Origin: Stenotrophomonas maltophilia
GTDB lineage: Bacteria > Pseudomonadota > Gammaproteobacteria > Xanthomonadales > Xanthomonadaceae
Length of the DNA stretch: 64,000 nt
Assembly: GCF_013464485.1 (NCBI RefSeq)
Contig: NZ_RAUX01000019.1
Span: 59,894-123,893 of the forward strand
Reading direction: 5' to 3'
The notes under the pieces are model-generated. The model worked only from the letters and a program-made list of their open reading frames with translations, did not search any database and was not told the origin of the DNA. Below are positions 1-8,805 of the stretch, in pieces. Each line of letters opens with the position of its first letter. Within the stretch, counting starts at the first letter, position 1. The translations under genes and the position numbers were made by a program.

Positions 1-2031
1 ACCAAAATGGGCCGACAGGTCGCTGACCAGCGAGATCTGCGGGTAGCCCGGCTGGGCATTGCCCTTGATCGGGTACACCGTGTCGCCCACCACGAAATCG
101 CTGTCGTAGTACGAACGGGCCACGGCTACGCCCTGGTAGAACTGCAGGTGGTCGGTCAGGTCGGCGGTGATGCCGAGGTCAGCGCCGATCACGTGCATCT
201 TCGGCATCAGCCGCACGGTGTTGATCTGCGCGAACTGGGTGCCGATGGCGGCCGACAGCAGGCGGTTGCGGATGTCGTTGTAGAACACGTCGCCGGTGAT
301 CGTCAGCCGGTCGAAGCGATGCGACGCCCCCACGGTGAGGTTCCAGTTCTTCTCCGGGCGCAGCGTGCCCGCTACGCGATCGAATTCTTCCTGGTCGGTG
401 ATGGTCCACGCCGAGGCGGTGTAGCCGATGTTGCCGCGCTGGGCCACGCGGTAGCCGTTCATGGTGTTGGCCAGGTCGATGAAGGCGTCGGTGGATTCGG
501 TCGGGCTCCAGAACAGCGAGACGTGCGGCAGGAAGTTGCTCTTCGCGCGCAGGGTACCGTTCACCGGCCGGTCCTCGGCATCACCGAGACCACCGCCGCT
601 GGTGCGGAAGTCCACGGCCTTGAAGCCGACACCCAGCTTCAGCGTGTCGTTCAACACGATGTCGTCCTGCAGGTAGAACTGGCGCGAGCGGGTCACCCAG
701 CTCGATGCGTTGTCGGTCTTGAACGCGGGGCCGTACACATCGAACGGGCCGGTGGCCTTCAGCGGCGGGCCCTCACCCAGCAGCGGCTGCTGGTACCACT
801 CGGTCTTGGCCGCAGCCTTGCTCTTCTCCTGCCAGAAACCGGCAGTGAAGGTGTGCGCGCCGGTCTCGAACTGCAGGTTGACCATGCCACCCAGGCGATT
901 CACACGTGGCGTCTGCACCTGTTCGGAGAACGGCGCACCGTTGGGCGACGGCACGGTCGGGTCGGTCAGCGTGGCCTGGGTGTGGCTGTTGGCGTTGTAC
1001 ACCTGCACGTTGCCGCGCAGCGACGGGGTGATCTGGAAGCGATGGTTGATCGAGGACACGCGGTCGCGGGTGATCTGGCCGGTGTCGTACGGGATCAGTT
1101 CGGACAGCTCACCGCAGGTATAGACGCCGCAGGACTTGTCCGCATTCTCCGGCGAGGCCACGTACCACGCCCAGGCATAATCGGGATAGAAGATGTCGGC
1201 CTTCCAGCCCAGCTTGCGGATCATGTCGAACGAAATGTTGTTGTAACCCCAGACCTTGGCCTTGCTGTCGGACAGGAACACGGTGAAGTCGCCCCAGGCA
1301 ACGTCCTGCTGCAGCTTCAGGTCGCCGCGCAGGAAGTTCTGGGTGCCCTCGCCCTGGTACTTGTCGGCGGACACGCGCTGCAGGTCGACCAGCAACTTCG
1401 GGCCGTGCTCACCGAGTTGGCCGCTCTGCCCGGACACGGTGGTGACCAACGTGTTGTTGCTGCCCACGCCCTGTTTCACGCGCAGGCTGGGCGTGTCCTG
1501 CAGCTCGCGCAGGCGGTATTCGAGGCTGCCGCCGTTGACGCTGCTGGAGAACACGCTGACCGGTGCGCCGCCGGGGCTGACCGTGATCGCGCCGATGCCG
1601 TCGGGCACGCCCACGTTCACCACGCTGGTGCCGGTAAGCGAGAGGAAGCCGTTGTCGTTCAGCGGCACGCCTTCGAAGGTGATGCCCATTTCATTCATGC
1701 GGAAGCCACGCACGAACAGGCTGGTGGCCGAGATATCCAGGCCCAGGCCGTCAGTGGCGGTGTAGCTGGCACCGGGCACCTGCTTCAGCATGGCCAGTCC
1801 GTTGTTGCCGGTGACCATCGCGTCGAGGTCTTCGGCCTTGATGATGTAGCGGTTCGGACCGACCACCTGGGTTGGTGCCACGGCCGCGCCGCGGGGTGTG
1901 GCGATCACCTGCAGGGCGTTGAGCGTAGTGGGTGTGTCGCGCGCGGTGTCAGCCGATTCGGCGGCATACGCAGGTGCGGCGATGGCCGTGATGATGGCCA
2001 GGGCGAGGCGCGTCGTGGGTGGGGTGTTCAT
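1..2031 (-). CDS. TonB-dependent receptor (3' end outside the window)
   Basis: Outer-membrane receptor of the TonB-dependent family, which imports bulky substrates using TonB energy. Read from 2031 leftwards it gives 677 residues with no stop before the window edge, so the C-terminal end of the barrel is missing. It starts with a signal peptide ending near AYA-AESAD, then a plug domain with the element NRYIIKAEDLDAM and the plug-type stretch LFVRGFRMNEMGITFEGVPL, then aromatic-rich strands of the barrel. The substrate cannot be read from the sequence and no linked catabolic gene is visible on this side. ATG at 2031 is chosen because it directly precedes the signal peptide. A 15-bp inverted repeat lies about 170 bases upstream and may be an operator. 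Confidence 0.9.
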   Translation of the reverse strand, partial: MNTPPTTRLALAIITAIAAPAYAAESADTARDTPTTLNALQVIATPRGAAVAPTQVVGPNRYIIKAEDLDAMVTGNNGLAMLKQVPGASYTATDGLGLDISATSLFVRGFRMNEMGITFEGVPLNDNGFLSLTGTSVVNVGVPDGIGAITVSPGGAPVSVFSSSVNGGSLEYRLRELQDTPSLRVKQGVGSNNTLVTTVSGQSGQLGEHGPKLLVDLQRVSADKYQGEGTQNFLRGDLKLQQDVAWGDFTVFLSDSKAKVWGYNNISFDMIRKLGWKADIFYPDYAWAWYVASPENADKSCGVYTCGELSELIPYDTGQITRDRVSSINHRFQITPSLRGNVQVYNANSHTQATLTDPTVPSPNGAPFSEQVQTPRVNRLGGMVNLQFETGAHTFTAGFWQEKSKAAAKTEWYQQPLLGEGPPLKATGPFDVYGPAFKTDNASSWVTRSRQFYLQDDIVLNDTLKLGVGFKAVDFRTSGGGLGDAEDRPVNGTLRAKSNFLPHVSLFWSPTESTDAFIDLANTMNGYRVAQRGNIGYTASAWTITDQEEFDRVAGTLRPEKNWNLTVGASHRFDRLTITGDVFYNDIRNRLLSAAIGTQFAQINTVRLMPKMHVIGADLGITADLTDHLQFYQGVAVARSYYDSDFVVGDTVYPIKGNAQPGYPQISLVSDLSAHFG

Positions 2032-2203
2032 GGGCAGATCCAGGGTGCAGGGAGAGAGCGGCGCAGGCGCACGCCCAGCGCGTTGCAGCACCGGTGTGGG
2101 CGCTCTGGCTGGCGATGCGATTGCGTTGGGGGTGTGACGGCGCAGTGCGCGCCGGTCAGTGGCAGAGGAAGACGATCCTCCGCCTCATAATTCGATGGCG
2201 TGA

Positions 2204-2218
2204 TTTCGACGTACGAAA
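2204..2218. promoter_or_regulatory. Inverted repeat, possible operator of the TonB-dependent receptor
   Basis: TTTCG-acgta-CGAAA is a perfect 5-bp inverted repeat with a 5-bp centre, in an AT-richer stretch about 170 bases upstream of the receptor start. The placement suits an operator, but no regulator gene is next to it, so the role is inferred only from symmetry and position. Confidence 0.3.
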
Positions 2219-2351
2219 GTCTTGCATCGGTTTGCCGCATTCGCCATCGCGCCGTGGTACAGCGCCGATGGCGATGGGGATGGGCGGGTTATACGTGGGT
2301 ATAGCCCCGGCGTGGTGGAGGTCGACTTTGGTCGGCGCTTTCCGTCTGCGT

Positions 2352-2400
2352 GTGCCAACCAAGATTGGCACCTACCGGGGCGGATGGGGTTGGCACCTAC
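2352..2400. repeat. SMAG-type palindromic repeat plus a half copy
   Basis: A 24-nt palindrome at 2352-2375 has arms GTGCCAACC and its near complement, and ends in CTAC, which is GTAG on the other strand. A truncated copy (GGTTGGCACCTAC) follows at about 2388-2400. GTAG-ended palindromes of 22-26 nt are the hallmark of the SMAG repeats of S. maltophilia. Confidence 0.75.
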
Positions 2401-2418
2401 CGGGGGACGGTCGCGCGG

Positions 2419-3282
2419 TTACTGCAGCACGAAGCGCTCGATTGCCCGCGCCACGCCTTCGTCTGCATTGCTGGTGGTTTCAAACCGCGCCACCGCCTTC
2501 ACCGCGTCGATGGCATTGCCCATCGCCACGCTGGTACCGGCGTACTGCAGCATGGTCAGGTCGTTCTCCTGGTCACCGATGGCCATCACGTTGGCGCGGT
2601 CGATGCCCAGGTGCTCGGCCAGCTTCTGCAGGCTCGGGCCCTTGCCAGCGCGGTGGTCGAACACTTCCAGGAAGAACGGTGCGCTCTTCAGCACCGCGAA
2701 GCGCTCGGTCAGCGCGCTGGGCAAGCGCGCGATGGCAGCATCCAGCACCTCGGGCGTGTCGATCATCATCAACTTGATGAAGGACATGGATGGGTCCATG
2801 TCGGCCACCCGGCGGTACGACAGCGGCATGTGCGAAAGGTGCGAATCGGCCACGGTGTAGTAGCTGATGTCCTGGTTGGGCGTGTAGATGCGCTGGCTGT
2901 CCAACGCCTGGAAATGGATACCCAGTTCGCGCGCCACCTGCTCGCAGAACAGGAAGTCGGCGAAGCTGAGCGGATACGCGACTACCGTTTCGCGCGTGCC
3001 GATGCGCTGCACCAGGCCACCATTGCAGGCGATGCAGTAGTCGTCGTTGCCGTTGATGCCCAGCTCCTGCAGGAACGGTGCCAGGCCCGGCACCGGGCGG
3101 CCGCTGGTCAGCACGATGTGCACGCCCAGCGCGCGCGCCTGTGCAATGGCCTGCCTGACCCGTGCGGTGAGCCGGTGGGCGGGGTCCAGCAGGGTGCCAT
3201 CCATGTCGATGGCGACCAGTTCGATGGTCGATTGCCTGCGGCCCATGTCCATCAGCGTCTTACCTTCATGCGGGCCGTCCAT
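2419..3282 (-). CDS. Cof-type HAD-IIB hydrolase (sugar phosphatase, YidA-like)
   Basis: Cytoplasmic phosphatase of the haloacid dehalogenase superfamily, 287 residues, the usual size for Cof/YidA proteins. Motif I is DMDGTLLD near residue 26 with the nucleophilic Asp. Motif II is TSGR, the lysine of motif III sits in AGKGPSL, and motif IV is GDQENDL. The long insert between motifs II and III is the IIB cap. Family members dephosphorylate sugar phosphates and other small phosphoesters; the substrate here is unknown. An internal ATG at 3246 is an alternative start, but the upstream ATG has a G-rich Shine-Dalgarno-like stretch in front. It ends towards a SMAG repeat. Confidence 0.88.
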   Translation of the reverse strand: MDGPHEGKTLMDMGRRQSTIELVAIDMDGTLLDPAHRLTARVRQAIAQARALGVHIVLTSGRPVPGLAPFLQELGINGNDDYCIACNGGLVQRIGTRETVVAYPLSFADFLFCEQVARELGIHFQALDSQRIYTPNQDISYYTVADSHLSHMPLSYRRVADMDPSMSFIKLMMIDTPEVLDAAIARLPSALTERFAVLKSAPFFLEVFDHRAGKGPSLQKLAEHLGIDRANVMAIGDQENDLTMLQYAGTSVAMGNAIDAVKAVARFETTSNADEGVARAIERFVLQ

Positions 3283-3403
3283 TTTACCCCCTCATGCCCG
3301 GTTCACCTCTTTGCCCACGTTGGCCGGGATACTGCGGGAGCCTGTGCGTCCCCCACCGCAGGACGGCCCATTGACCGCCCTTCCCTGGAGAACCTTGCGA
3401 CGC

Positions 3404-4066
3404 ATGACCTACCGTGCCCCCGAAACCAACGACAGCGCGCCCCTGGCCCAGCAGATCGAGCAGATGATCGACGAGCTGCCCGGCGAGCAGGTCAGCGTCG
3501 GCACCCTGCTCAGCGCGCTGGGCGATGAAGGCCTGCTGCTGATCGTGATCCTGCTCTCGGCCATCTTCATCATTCCGGTGTCGATTCCCGGGCTGAGCAC
3601 CGTGTTCGGCGCCTCGATCCTGCTGATCGGCCTGAGCCGGGTGCGCAACCGCCCGCTGTGGGTGCCGCGGAAGCTGGCGCGCCGCCAGATCGCCACCGAC
3701 AAGCTGAAGGCCAACCTGGGCCGTGCACTGAAGTGGGTGCACCGCATGGAGCGTCTGTCGCGGCCGATGCGGCTGGCGGTGATGGTGCGCTCGAGGAAGA
3801 TGATGCGCCTGAACAACCTGGCGCTGGTCGTGGCCACGCTGCTGCTGATGGCGCCGGCCGGGCCGATTCCCTTCAGCAACACGTTGCCGGCGCTGGCACT
3901 GATGTCCTTCGCCATTGGCTTCATCCAGCGCGATGGTGCGGCGGTGGCCGCCGGTTACGCGTTCGTGGTGGCCACGATGGTGTACTTCGGCGTGCTGCTG
4001 GGTGGCGTCGGGTTTGCTGCGGAGTCGGTGTTCAGCGGGTTCCGCAGCGGTACCGCGGAACTGTAG
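3404..4066 (+). CDS. exoD: ExoD-family exopolysaccharide synthesis protein
   Basis: Inner-membrane protein of 220 residues matching the ExoD family, first described in rhizobial exopolysaccharide synthesis and alkali tolerance. The soluble N-terminus carries LAQQIEQMIDELPGEQVSVG, followed by a hydrophobic hairpin (LLLIVILLSAIFIIPVSIPG), a basic amphipathic stretch and three further membrane segments. Two conserved P-G turns (VSIPGLS and APAGPIPFSN) are typical. The open frame extends upstream, but ATG at 3404 is the first start matching family N-termini. The stop codon TAG forms part of the GTAG end of a SMAG repeat. The molecular function of the family is unsettled. Confidence 0.85.
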   Translation: MTYRAPETNDSAPLAQQIEQMIDELPGEQVSVGTLLSALGDEGLLLIVILLSAIFIIPVSIPGLSTVFGASILLIGLSRVRNRPLWVPRKLARRQIATDKLKANLGRALKWVHRMERLSRPMRLAVMVRSRKMMRLNNLALVVATLLLMAPAGPIPFSNTLPALALMSFAIGFIQRDGAAVAAGYAFVVATMVYFGVLLGGVGFAAESVFSGFRSGTAEL

Positions 4067-4191
4067 AGCCGAGCCCACGCTCGGCTGCTCCTCGACCTGT
4101 ACGCGGAAACCCCGCGCTGCGCGCGTAAGCCGAGCATGGCTCGGCTCTACAAAAGCCACATCCAAAGCAGTCGAGCATGGCTCGACGCTAC
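4063..4191. repeat. Cluster of three SMAG palindromes
   Basis: Unit 1 (4063-4088) starts with GTAG and has arms AGCCGAGC/GCTCGGCT. Unit 2 (4127-4150) is the same family in opposite orientation and ends in CTAC. Unit 3 (4169-4191) is a TCGAGC/GCTCGA variant ending in CTAC. Units 1 and 2 face each other and could fold into one long hairpin. The cluster fills the gap between convergent exoD and the sorbosone dehydrogenase gene, where it could serve as terminator or mRNA stabiliser. Confidence 0.8.
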
Positions 4192-4195
4192 AGAG

Positions 4196-5506
4196 CTACT
4201 TGGCTGACACCCGCCACACCACGTCGCCCACGTCGTCGGCCACCAGCAGCGCACCTTCGGCGTCCATCGCCATGCCCACCGGTGCGCCCATCAGGGTCTT
4301 TTCATCCTTCGAGGCAAAGCCGCTGACCACGGTCTGCGGCCGCCCGGTCGGCTTGCCGTCCTTGAACGGTACGTACACCACTTCATAGCCGCTCAGCGGC
4401 GAACGATCCCAGCTGCCGTGCTCGCCGATGAAGGCACCGCCGTGGTACTGCGCCGGCAGCGCCTGGCCGGTGTAGAACAGCAGGCCCAGCGGTGCCACGT
4501 GCGAGCCGATGGCGTAGTCGGGCACGATCGCTTTGGCCACCAGATCGGGCCGCTGCGGCTGCACGCGCTCGTCCACGTGCTGGCCGTAGTAGCTGTAGGG
4601 CCAGCCGTAGAAGCCATCTTCCTTCACCGAAGTGAGATAGTCCGGCACCAGGTCGGCACCGATCTCGTCGCGCTCGTTCGCTACCGCCCACAGTTTGCCG
4701 GTGCTCGGCTCCCAGTCCAGCCCGGTCGGGTTGCGGATGCCCGAGGCGAAGATGCGGCTGCCACGCGTGGCCACGTCCACTTCCAGCACCACCGCGCGAC
4801 GGTATTCCACGGCAAGACCATTTTCGGTGATGTTGCTGTTGGAGCCCACGCCCACATACAGCTTGCTGCCATCGCGGCTGGCCAGCAGTTCCTTGGTCCA
4901 GTGATGGTTGATGGTGCTGGGCAGGTCGGTGAACTCGCGGCCCTTGTCGGACATGCGGGTTTCGCCCGGTACATAGTGGTACTGCATGATGTTGCCGGTG
5001 TTGGCCACGTACAGCGTGTCACCGATCAGTTGGATGCCGAACGGCGAATGCAGGCCTTCGATGTAGACATGCTGGGTCCACGTGGCAGTGCCGGGCGCGC
5101 GGCGCAGCAGGGTGACCCGGTTGCCGCCCTTGCCGGCCTTGCCCGAGCGCGCCTTCACCTTGCCGGCGATCCACTGCTTGGGCGTGGTGACCGGTTCTTC
5201 GCCGGGGCCATTGCCTTCCACCACCAGCACATCGCCGTTGGGCAGGGTCAACAATCGCCGCGGATGCTGCAGGTTGGCGGCGATGCGTTCGATCTTCAGG
5301 CCTTCGGCCACCGTGGGTGACTGGCCGTCGGCCCAACCCACGCCTTTGGGCACCTGCATCGGCGGCATCAGGAAGTTCTTCGGTGCCGGCAGAGGCGGCT
5401 TTGCACCCGACTGGTCGGTGGGGTGGTATTCGGCCTTGCCGGCACAGGCCGACAGCATCACGGCCAGCGCCAGGGCGCCCACGGTAGGCAGGATGTGCTT
5501 AGCCAT
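4196..5506 (-). CDS. Sorbosone dehydrogenase-family lipoprotein (PQQ-type beta-propeller)
   Basis: Exported beta-propeller protein of 436 residues related to L-sorbosone and soluble PQQ-dependent glucose/aldose dehydrogenases. A lipoprotein signal is clear: hydrophobic stretch then LSAC with lipobox Cys near residue 21. Family features are LPNGDVLVVE, the NRVTLLR strand, HSPFGIQLIGDTLYVANTG, GIRNPTGLDWEP and the final blade GAPVGMAMDAEGALLVADD. The propeller should face the periplasm. Its start overlaps the end of the upstream membrane gene by 8 bases, so the two are probably co-transcribed. Homology does not fix the substrate, and no PQQ synthesis gene is nearby. Confidence 0.85.
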   Translation of the reverse strand: MAKHILPTVGALALAVMLSACAGKAEYHPTDQSGAKPPLPAPKNFLMPPMQVPKGVGWADGQSPTVAEGLKIERIAANLQHPRRLLTLPNGDVLVVEGNGPGEEPVTTPKQWIAGKVKARSGKAGKGGNRVTLLRRAPGTATWTQHVYIEGLHSPFGIQLIGDTLYVANTGNIMQYHYVPGETRMSDKGREFTDLPSTINHHWTKELLASRDGSKLYVGVGSNSNITENGLAVEYRRAVVLEVDVATRGSRIFASGIRNPTGLDWEPSTGKLWAVANERDEIGADLVPDYLTSVKEDGFYGWPYSYYGQHVDERVQPQRPDLVAKAIVPDYAIGSHVAPLGLLFYTGQALPAQYHGGAFIGEHGSWDRSPLSGYEVVYVPFKDGKPTGRPQTVVSGFASKDEKTLMGAPVGMAMDAEGALLVADDVGDVVWRVSAK

Positions 5507-5942
5507 GACGACCTCCCTGCAGCACCGGCGGCTGCAGAGACAGCAGGATCAGGCCCAGCGCGATCAGGGCCACGGTCAGCGCCGACAGGATCGTGCCCGG
5601 CACCGCGACGGCATAGGCATCGCGGCTGTGCACGAAGGCATTCCAGATCGCCAGCAGCACCGCGACCAGGTTGAGGAAGAAGTCGATACGGTCGATGCGG
5701 GTGGCGGTACCGTTTCGGCGCCAGACCGTGAACAGGTTGATCAGGCGCGGAATGATGGCGATCAGCAGGCCGAAGGTGATCAACCAGGCGGCGGCCTTGC
5801 CCCACATCACCTCGGCGCTGTTGAGATAGATCGCGTCGAAGATCAGCGCGCCGACGAAGAAGCCGAAGGGTATCGGGTTCAACAGGCTGAACAGCGTGGT
5901 GCCGAGGCCGCGATGGGCCTGGGCCAGAGGGTTGACCATCAT
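5499..5942 (-). CDS. DUF2231 integral membrane protein
   Basis: Small inner-membrane protein of 147 residues with four predicted membrane helices: FGFFVGALIFDAIYL, LITFGLLIAIIPRLI, FLNLVAVLLAIWNAF and ALTVALIALGLILLSL. The N-terminal HRGLGTTLFSLLNPIPFGFF fits DUF2231, a family often found beside exported haem or sugar dehydrogenases. A Shine-Dalgarno GGAG lies 4 and 7 bases before two adjacent ATG codons (5942 and 5939); either may be used. It overlaps the start of the sorbosone-dehydrogenase-like lipoprotein gene by 8 bases, pointing to one operon in which the membrane protein might pass electrons for the lipoprotein; that role is inference. Confidence 0.8.
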   Translation of the reverse strand: MMVNPLAQAHRGLGTTLFSLLNPIPFGFFVGALIFDAIYLNSAEVMWGKAAAWLITFGLLIAIIPRLINLFTVWRRNGTATRIDRIDFFLNLVAVLLAIWNAFVHSRDAYAVAVPGTILSALTVALIALGLILLSLQPPVLQGGRHG

Positions 5943-6041
5943 CGTGCTCCGATGCGGAAGGGTGCACGGGCTGTAGTAGCACAGCCGGATGTGAGGGGGC
6001 GCGATGATGACCGGTGGGAGTGACGGCAAGCTTGGATGGAT

Positions 6042-6066
6042 GTGCCGACCAACGGTCGGCACCCAC
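6042..6066. repeat. SMAG-type palindrome
   Basis: Palindrome with arms GTGCCGACC and GGTCGGCAC followed by CCCAC, a variant of the SMAG family. It lies upstream of the DUF2231 gene start and downstream of the next leftward gene, in a 159-base gap. Confidence 0.7.
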
Positions 6067-6101
6067 CAGGATGGATGCCGCCGAACACGTGGCATCACCG
6101 A

Positions 6102-6428
6102 TCAGACGGGCAGCAACCTGCCGTCTTCAGTGCGTTCGAACTCGGTACCCGCCGGCGCGTCCACCACTGCCAGGACGGCATGATCGCAGTTGGCGATGGT
6201 GTTCACGTCGTACACGCCGGAGTTTCCCGGCTCGTCCAGGTAATCTTCGGTTTCGTCACCGGCAAGAAATCGCCAGCCACTGTCCAACTCGTTGTCGGGC
6301 GCCTCGCGGTAGCAGTAGCCCACGGGCTGGCCATCAACGGTGATGCGATCGGTGGCGATGCATCCGCCATAGCCCTCCAGCAGAGGCTTGATCTGCTCGG
6401 CGGAGAGACGGAATTGCTTCGGCTTCAT
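6102..6428 (-). CDS. DUF2185 / Imm33-like protein
   Basis: Soluble protein of 108 residues matching DUF2185, a group also annotated as immunity protein Imm33. Diagnostic stretches are VGYCYREAPDNELDSGWRFL, then GDETEDYLD, a Tyr-Asp-Val-Asn-Thr-Ile-Ala-Asn segment and AGTEFERTEDG near the end. Members occur both as toxin antidotes and as stand-alone genes; no toxin is encoded next to it here. The start has a strong Shine-Dalgarno (GAGGAGG, 4-5 bases before ATG) placed in the 9-base gap after the preceding gene, so it is co-transcribed and probably co-translated with that gene. Confidence 0.78.
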   Translation of the reverse strand: MKPKQFRLSAEQIKPLLEGYGGCIATDRITVDGQPVGYCYREAPDNELDSGWRFLAGDETEDYLDEPGNSGVYDVNTIANCDHAVLAVVDAPAGTEFERTEDGRLLPV

Positions 6429-6437
6429 CGTGCCTCC

Positions 6438-6797
6438 TCAGGGAACGTAGACCAAGTGCAGACTGTATTCGAAGCCGGTTTCGGTTTCGGCGATATCCAC
6501 ATCCATTACCAGATCACTTCGCCCTTCCACAGCCGTGTACAGGTCGACCAGGACCTTCCAGCGCTCGCCATGCCACTGGCTGACCGAAGTTTCCCAGCTG
6601 GCCTCGGGGAGCTGCACCAGGGTTTCCCCATAGTCCGCGATGATGCCAGTGATGACATCCCAGGTGTCGGCGCTGCACGCGGGCACGTTCACTGCGTGGG
6701 GCGCACGGCCGGCCGCGATCTCGTTTGCCATCCAGGCCAGGGTGGGACGGAAGGCCTCGTCCACGGGGGTTTCGGTGTCCGGGCCTTTCCTGACCAT
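6438..6797 (-). CDS. Small conserved protein of unknown function
   Basis: Hypothetical protein of 119 residues, not firmly recognised. ATG at 6797 is preferred over the longer frame from 6848 because AAGGAAG lies five bases upstream. The protein has a helical N-terminal half with LAWMANEIAAGRAPHAV and a strand-rich C-terminal half with WKVLVDLYTAVEGRSDLVMD. There is no signal peptide or membrane segment. The C-terminal pattern is reminiscent of small DUF7668-type proteins, but this is a weak resemblance. It is the first gene of a two-gene unit with the Imm33-like gene, so a toxin-antidote or orphan immunity context is possible. Confidence 0.6.
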   Translation of the reverse strand: MVRKGPDTETPVDEAFRPTLAWMANEIAAGRAPHAVNVPACSADTWDVITGIIADYGETLVQLPEASWETSVSQWHGERWKVLVDLYTAVEGRSDLVMDVDIAETETGFEYSLHLVYVP

Positions 6798-7038
6798 CGG
6801 TCTTCCTTGTGCAATGGGCCGCGAGAGACGGCCCAACGATGATGGCACGGGCAGGAGGGCCGCGACCGCCGGCTTTTATTCCTCGGCGGCATAAGCGTTT
6901 GTGACGCAATCGGCACATCTGCAGATTGGTTCCGTGAAGAGGTAGGGGGTTCTTCGTTGTGTCGCGTTTGGCTCGTTGCGATGGGGCAGTTCCGCCCCGC
7001 CGTCCTGCCATGCCGATTCACAACAGAAGGATTCGTGT

Positions 7039-8805
7039 ATGAAGCGACACACGCAACGCTCCGCGCCACCGCGCTCCGCGCGCCTGGCCCTTGCCACTGC
7101 CCTGGTGCTGGGCAGCCTGGCCGTCACCGCCCAGGCCCAGCAGGCCGATCCGCTGGCCGGGCGTCAGTGGCATCTGCTCAACACCGGGCAGGCCGTACTG
7201 GGCGATACCCTGCCGGTGGCCGGCAACGATCTGAACGTGGATGGCCTGTACCGCAACGGCATCCGCGGCCAGGGCGTCACCATCGCCATCGTCGATGACG
7301 GCCTGCAGATCGCCCACCCGGACCTGGCTGCCAACGTTGCGGCGGTCGCGGGAAAGAACTTCGCCAACCAGAGCAACAACCCCTCACCGTCCAATCCCGA
7401 CCGCGACAACCACGGCACCATGGTCGGCGGCATCGCCGGTGCGGTGGGCGCCAACAACCTGGGCGTGCGCGGCGTCGCTTCGGCCGCCACACTCAAGGGC
7501 TTCAATTTCCTGGCGTCCAATGCCCAGGGCAATTCGAATTCCAACATCGAGTACTCGTGGTGGGATGGCGCCGAAGTGGCCGACGTGGGGGTCTTCAACA
7601 ACAGCTGGGGCTCCAGCCCGGGCAACCCCAACCTGCCGCTGGCCTACAGCCAGAACGACATCGCCGCCTATGAGCAGGCCATGTCCGGCACCCGTGGCGG
7701 GCGCGGTGGCATCTACGTGAAGGCCGCCGGCAACAATCACAACAACGGTGCACGCTCGGATGGCACCGACATCTGCTCGGCAGACACCAAGAACCGCAAC
7801 ACGGGTTGCATTCCGGCCGGCCGCGACCCGCGCAACAACCTGTTCAACGTGATCACCGTTGCTGCCGTGCGCGCCGATGGCGTGCGCTCGTCCTACTCGT
7901 CTACCGGCTCGGCGCTGTGGGTGTCCGGCTTCGGCGGCGAGAACGGCTGGCAGCGGCAGGTCGTGCCGGGGCAGCTGGCGATCCGCTACGATCCCGCCAT
8001 TCTCACCACCGACGTCACCGGCTGCGCGCAGGGCAGCAACAAGAACGCCAGCCTGCGCAACACGTTGGATGGCGACCAGTCCGCCATCGACCGCACCTGC
8101 AACTACACCGGCAAGATGAACGGTACCTCGGCGGCTACGCCGATGGTGTCGGGTGTTGCAGCACTGGTGCTGGAAGCAAACCCGAACCTGTCCTACCGCG
8201 ACGTAAAGTACATCCTGGCCACCACTGCCACCCGCAACGACCCGAACCAGGCAGCGGTGACTCATTCCGACGGCCGCGTACTGGTGCCGGGCTGGACGGT
8301 GAACGCTGCCGGCCGTGCCTACAGCAACTGGTACGGCTTCGGCGTGGTCAATGCCGCACGCGCAGTGCAGGTGGCGGAGAACTTCCAGTCGCTGGGTGCG
8401 CTGGTCGACAGCGGCTGGCGTACCACCACGCGCACCGTGGCCATCGGCAATACCTCGGCGGCTGCGGCGCGCCTGACCTTCCAGGTCGCCAATGGTGCTC
8501 GCAACATCGAGAGCGTGCAGCTGGGCTTCCGCGTCAACCACAGCAACACCCGCCAGCTGCAGTTCGTGCTGGTCTCGCCCAGCGGCACGCGCAGCGTGGT
8601 GCAGCCGGCATTCACCGCAATCGGTTCGGGTACCGGTGGCGTGCAGCGCAATTTCACCAACTGGGACCTGCTGTCCAGCAATGCCTTCCTGGATGAGAAC
8701 GCCACGGGCACCTGGACGCTGGAAGTCACCGACCTGGGGCAGGCCGCGAACGCTGCATCGCGTGGCAACCTCGAATTCTTCAAGATCCGCGTTCTGGGGC
8801 ACTGA
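7039..8805 (+). CDS. Secreted S8 subtilisin/kexin-like serine protease with P-domain
   Basis: Extracellular or periplasmic endopeptidase of 588 residues. A signal peptide ends near AQA-QQADP. The subtilase triad is complete: Asp86 in AIVDDG, His125 in DNHGTMVGG and Ser364 in NGTSAATPMVSG, with the oxyanion Asn in KAAGNNHNNG. Residues from about 450 to the end form a P/Homo-B domain (ESVQLGFRVNHSNTRQLQF, GTWTLEVTDLG), as in kexin and proprotein convertases. After the signal peptide the catalytic domain begins at once (QWHLLNTGQ), so there is no N-terminal propeptide. ATG at 7039 has AGAAGG upstream. The stop overlaps the start of the next gene, whose product looks like the missing propeptide. 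S. maltophilia secretes several StmPr subtilases; which one this is cannot be decided here. Confidence 0.93.
   Translation: MKRHTQRSAPPRSARLALATALVLGSLAVTAQAQQADPLAGRQWHLLNTGQAVLGDTLPVAGNDLNVDGLYRNGIRGQGVTIAIVDDGLQIAHPDLAANVAAVAGKNFANQSNNPSPSNPDRDNHGTMVGGIAGAVGANNLGVRGVASAATLKGFNFLASNAQGNSNSNIEYSWWDGAEVADVGVFNNSWGSSPGNPNLPLAYSQNDIAAYEQAMSGTRGGRGGIYVKAAGNNHNNGARSDGTDICSADTKNRNTGCIPAGRDPRNNLFNVITVAAVRADGVRSSYSSTGSALWVSGFGGENGWQRQVVPGQLAIRYDPAILTTDVTGCAQGSNKNASLRNTLDGDQSAIDRTCNYTGKMNGTSAATPMVSGVAALVLEANPNLSYRDVKYILATTATRNDPNQAAVTHSDGRVLVPGWTVNAAGRAYSNWYGFGVVNAARAVQVAENFQSLGALVDSGWRTTTRTVAIGNTSAAAARLTFQVANGARNIESVQLGFRVNHSNTRQLQFVLVSPSGTRSVVQPAFTAIGSGTGGVQRNFTNWDLLSSNAFLDENATGTWTLEVTDLGQAANAASRGNLEFFKIRVLGH

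Larger units (their letters stand above)
2032..2418. other. 387-bp gap: upstream region of the receptor gene plus repeats
   Basis: No credible gene is seen. The left part must carry the leftward promoter of the TonB-dependent receptor that starts at 2031. It contains the inverted repeat at 2204-2218. The right part holds a palindromic SMAG-type repeat and a degenerate half copy. The flanking HAD phosphatase gene ends at 2419, so the right side is a 3' flank. Confidence 0.6.
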
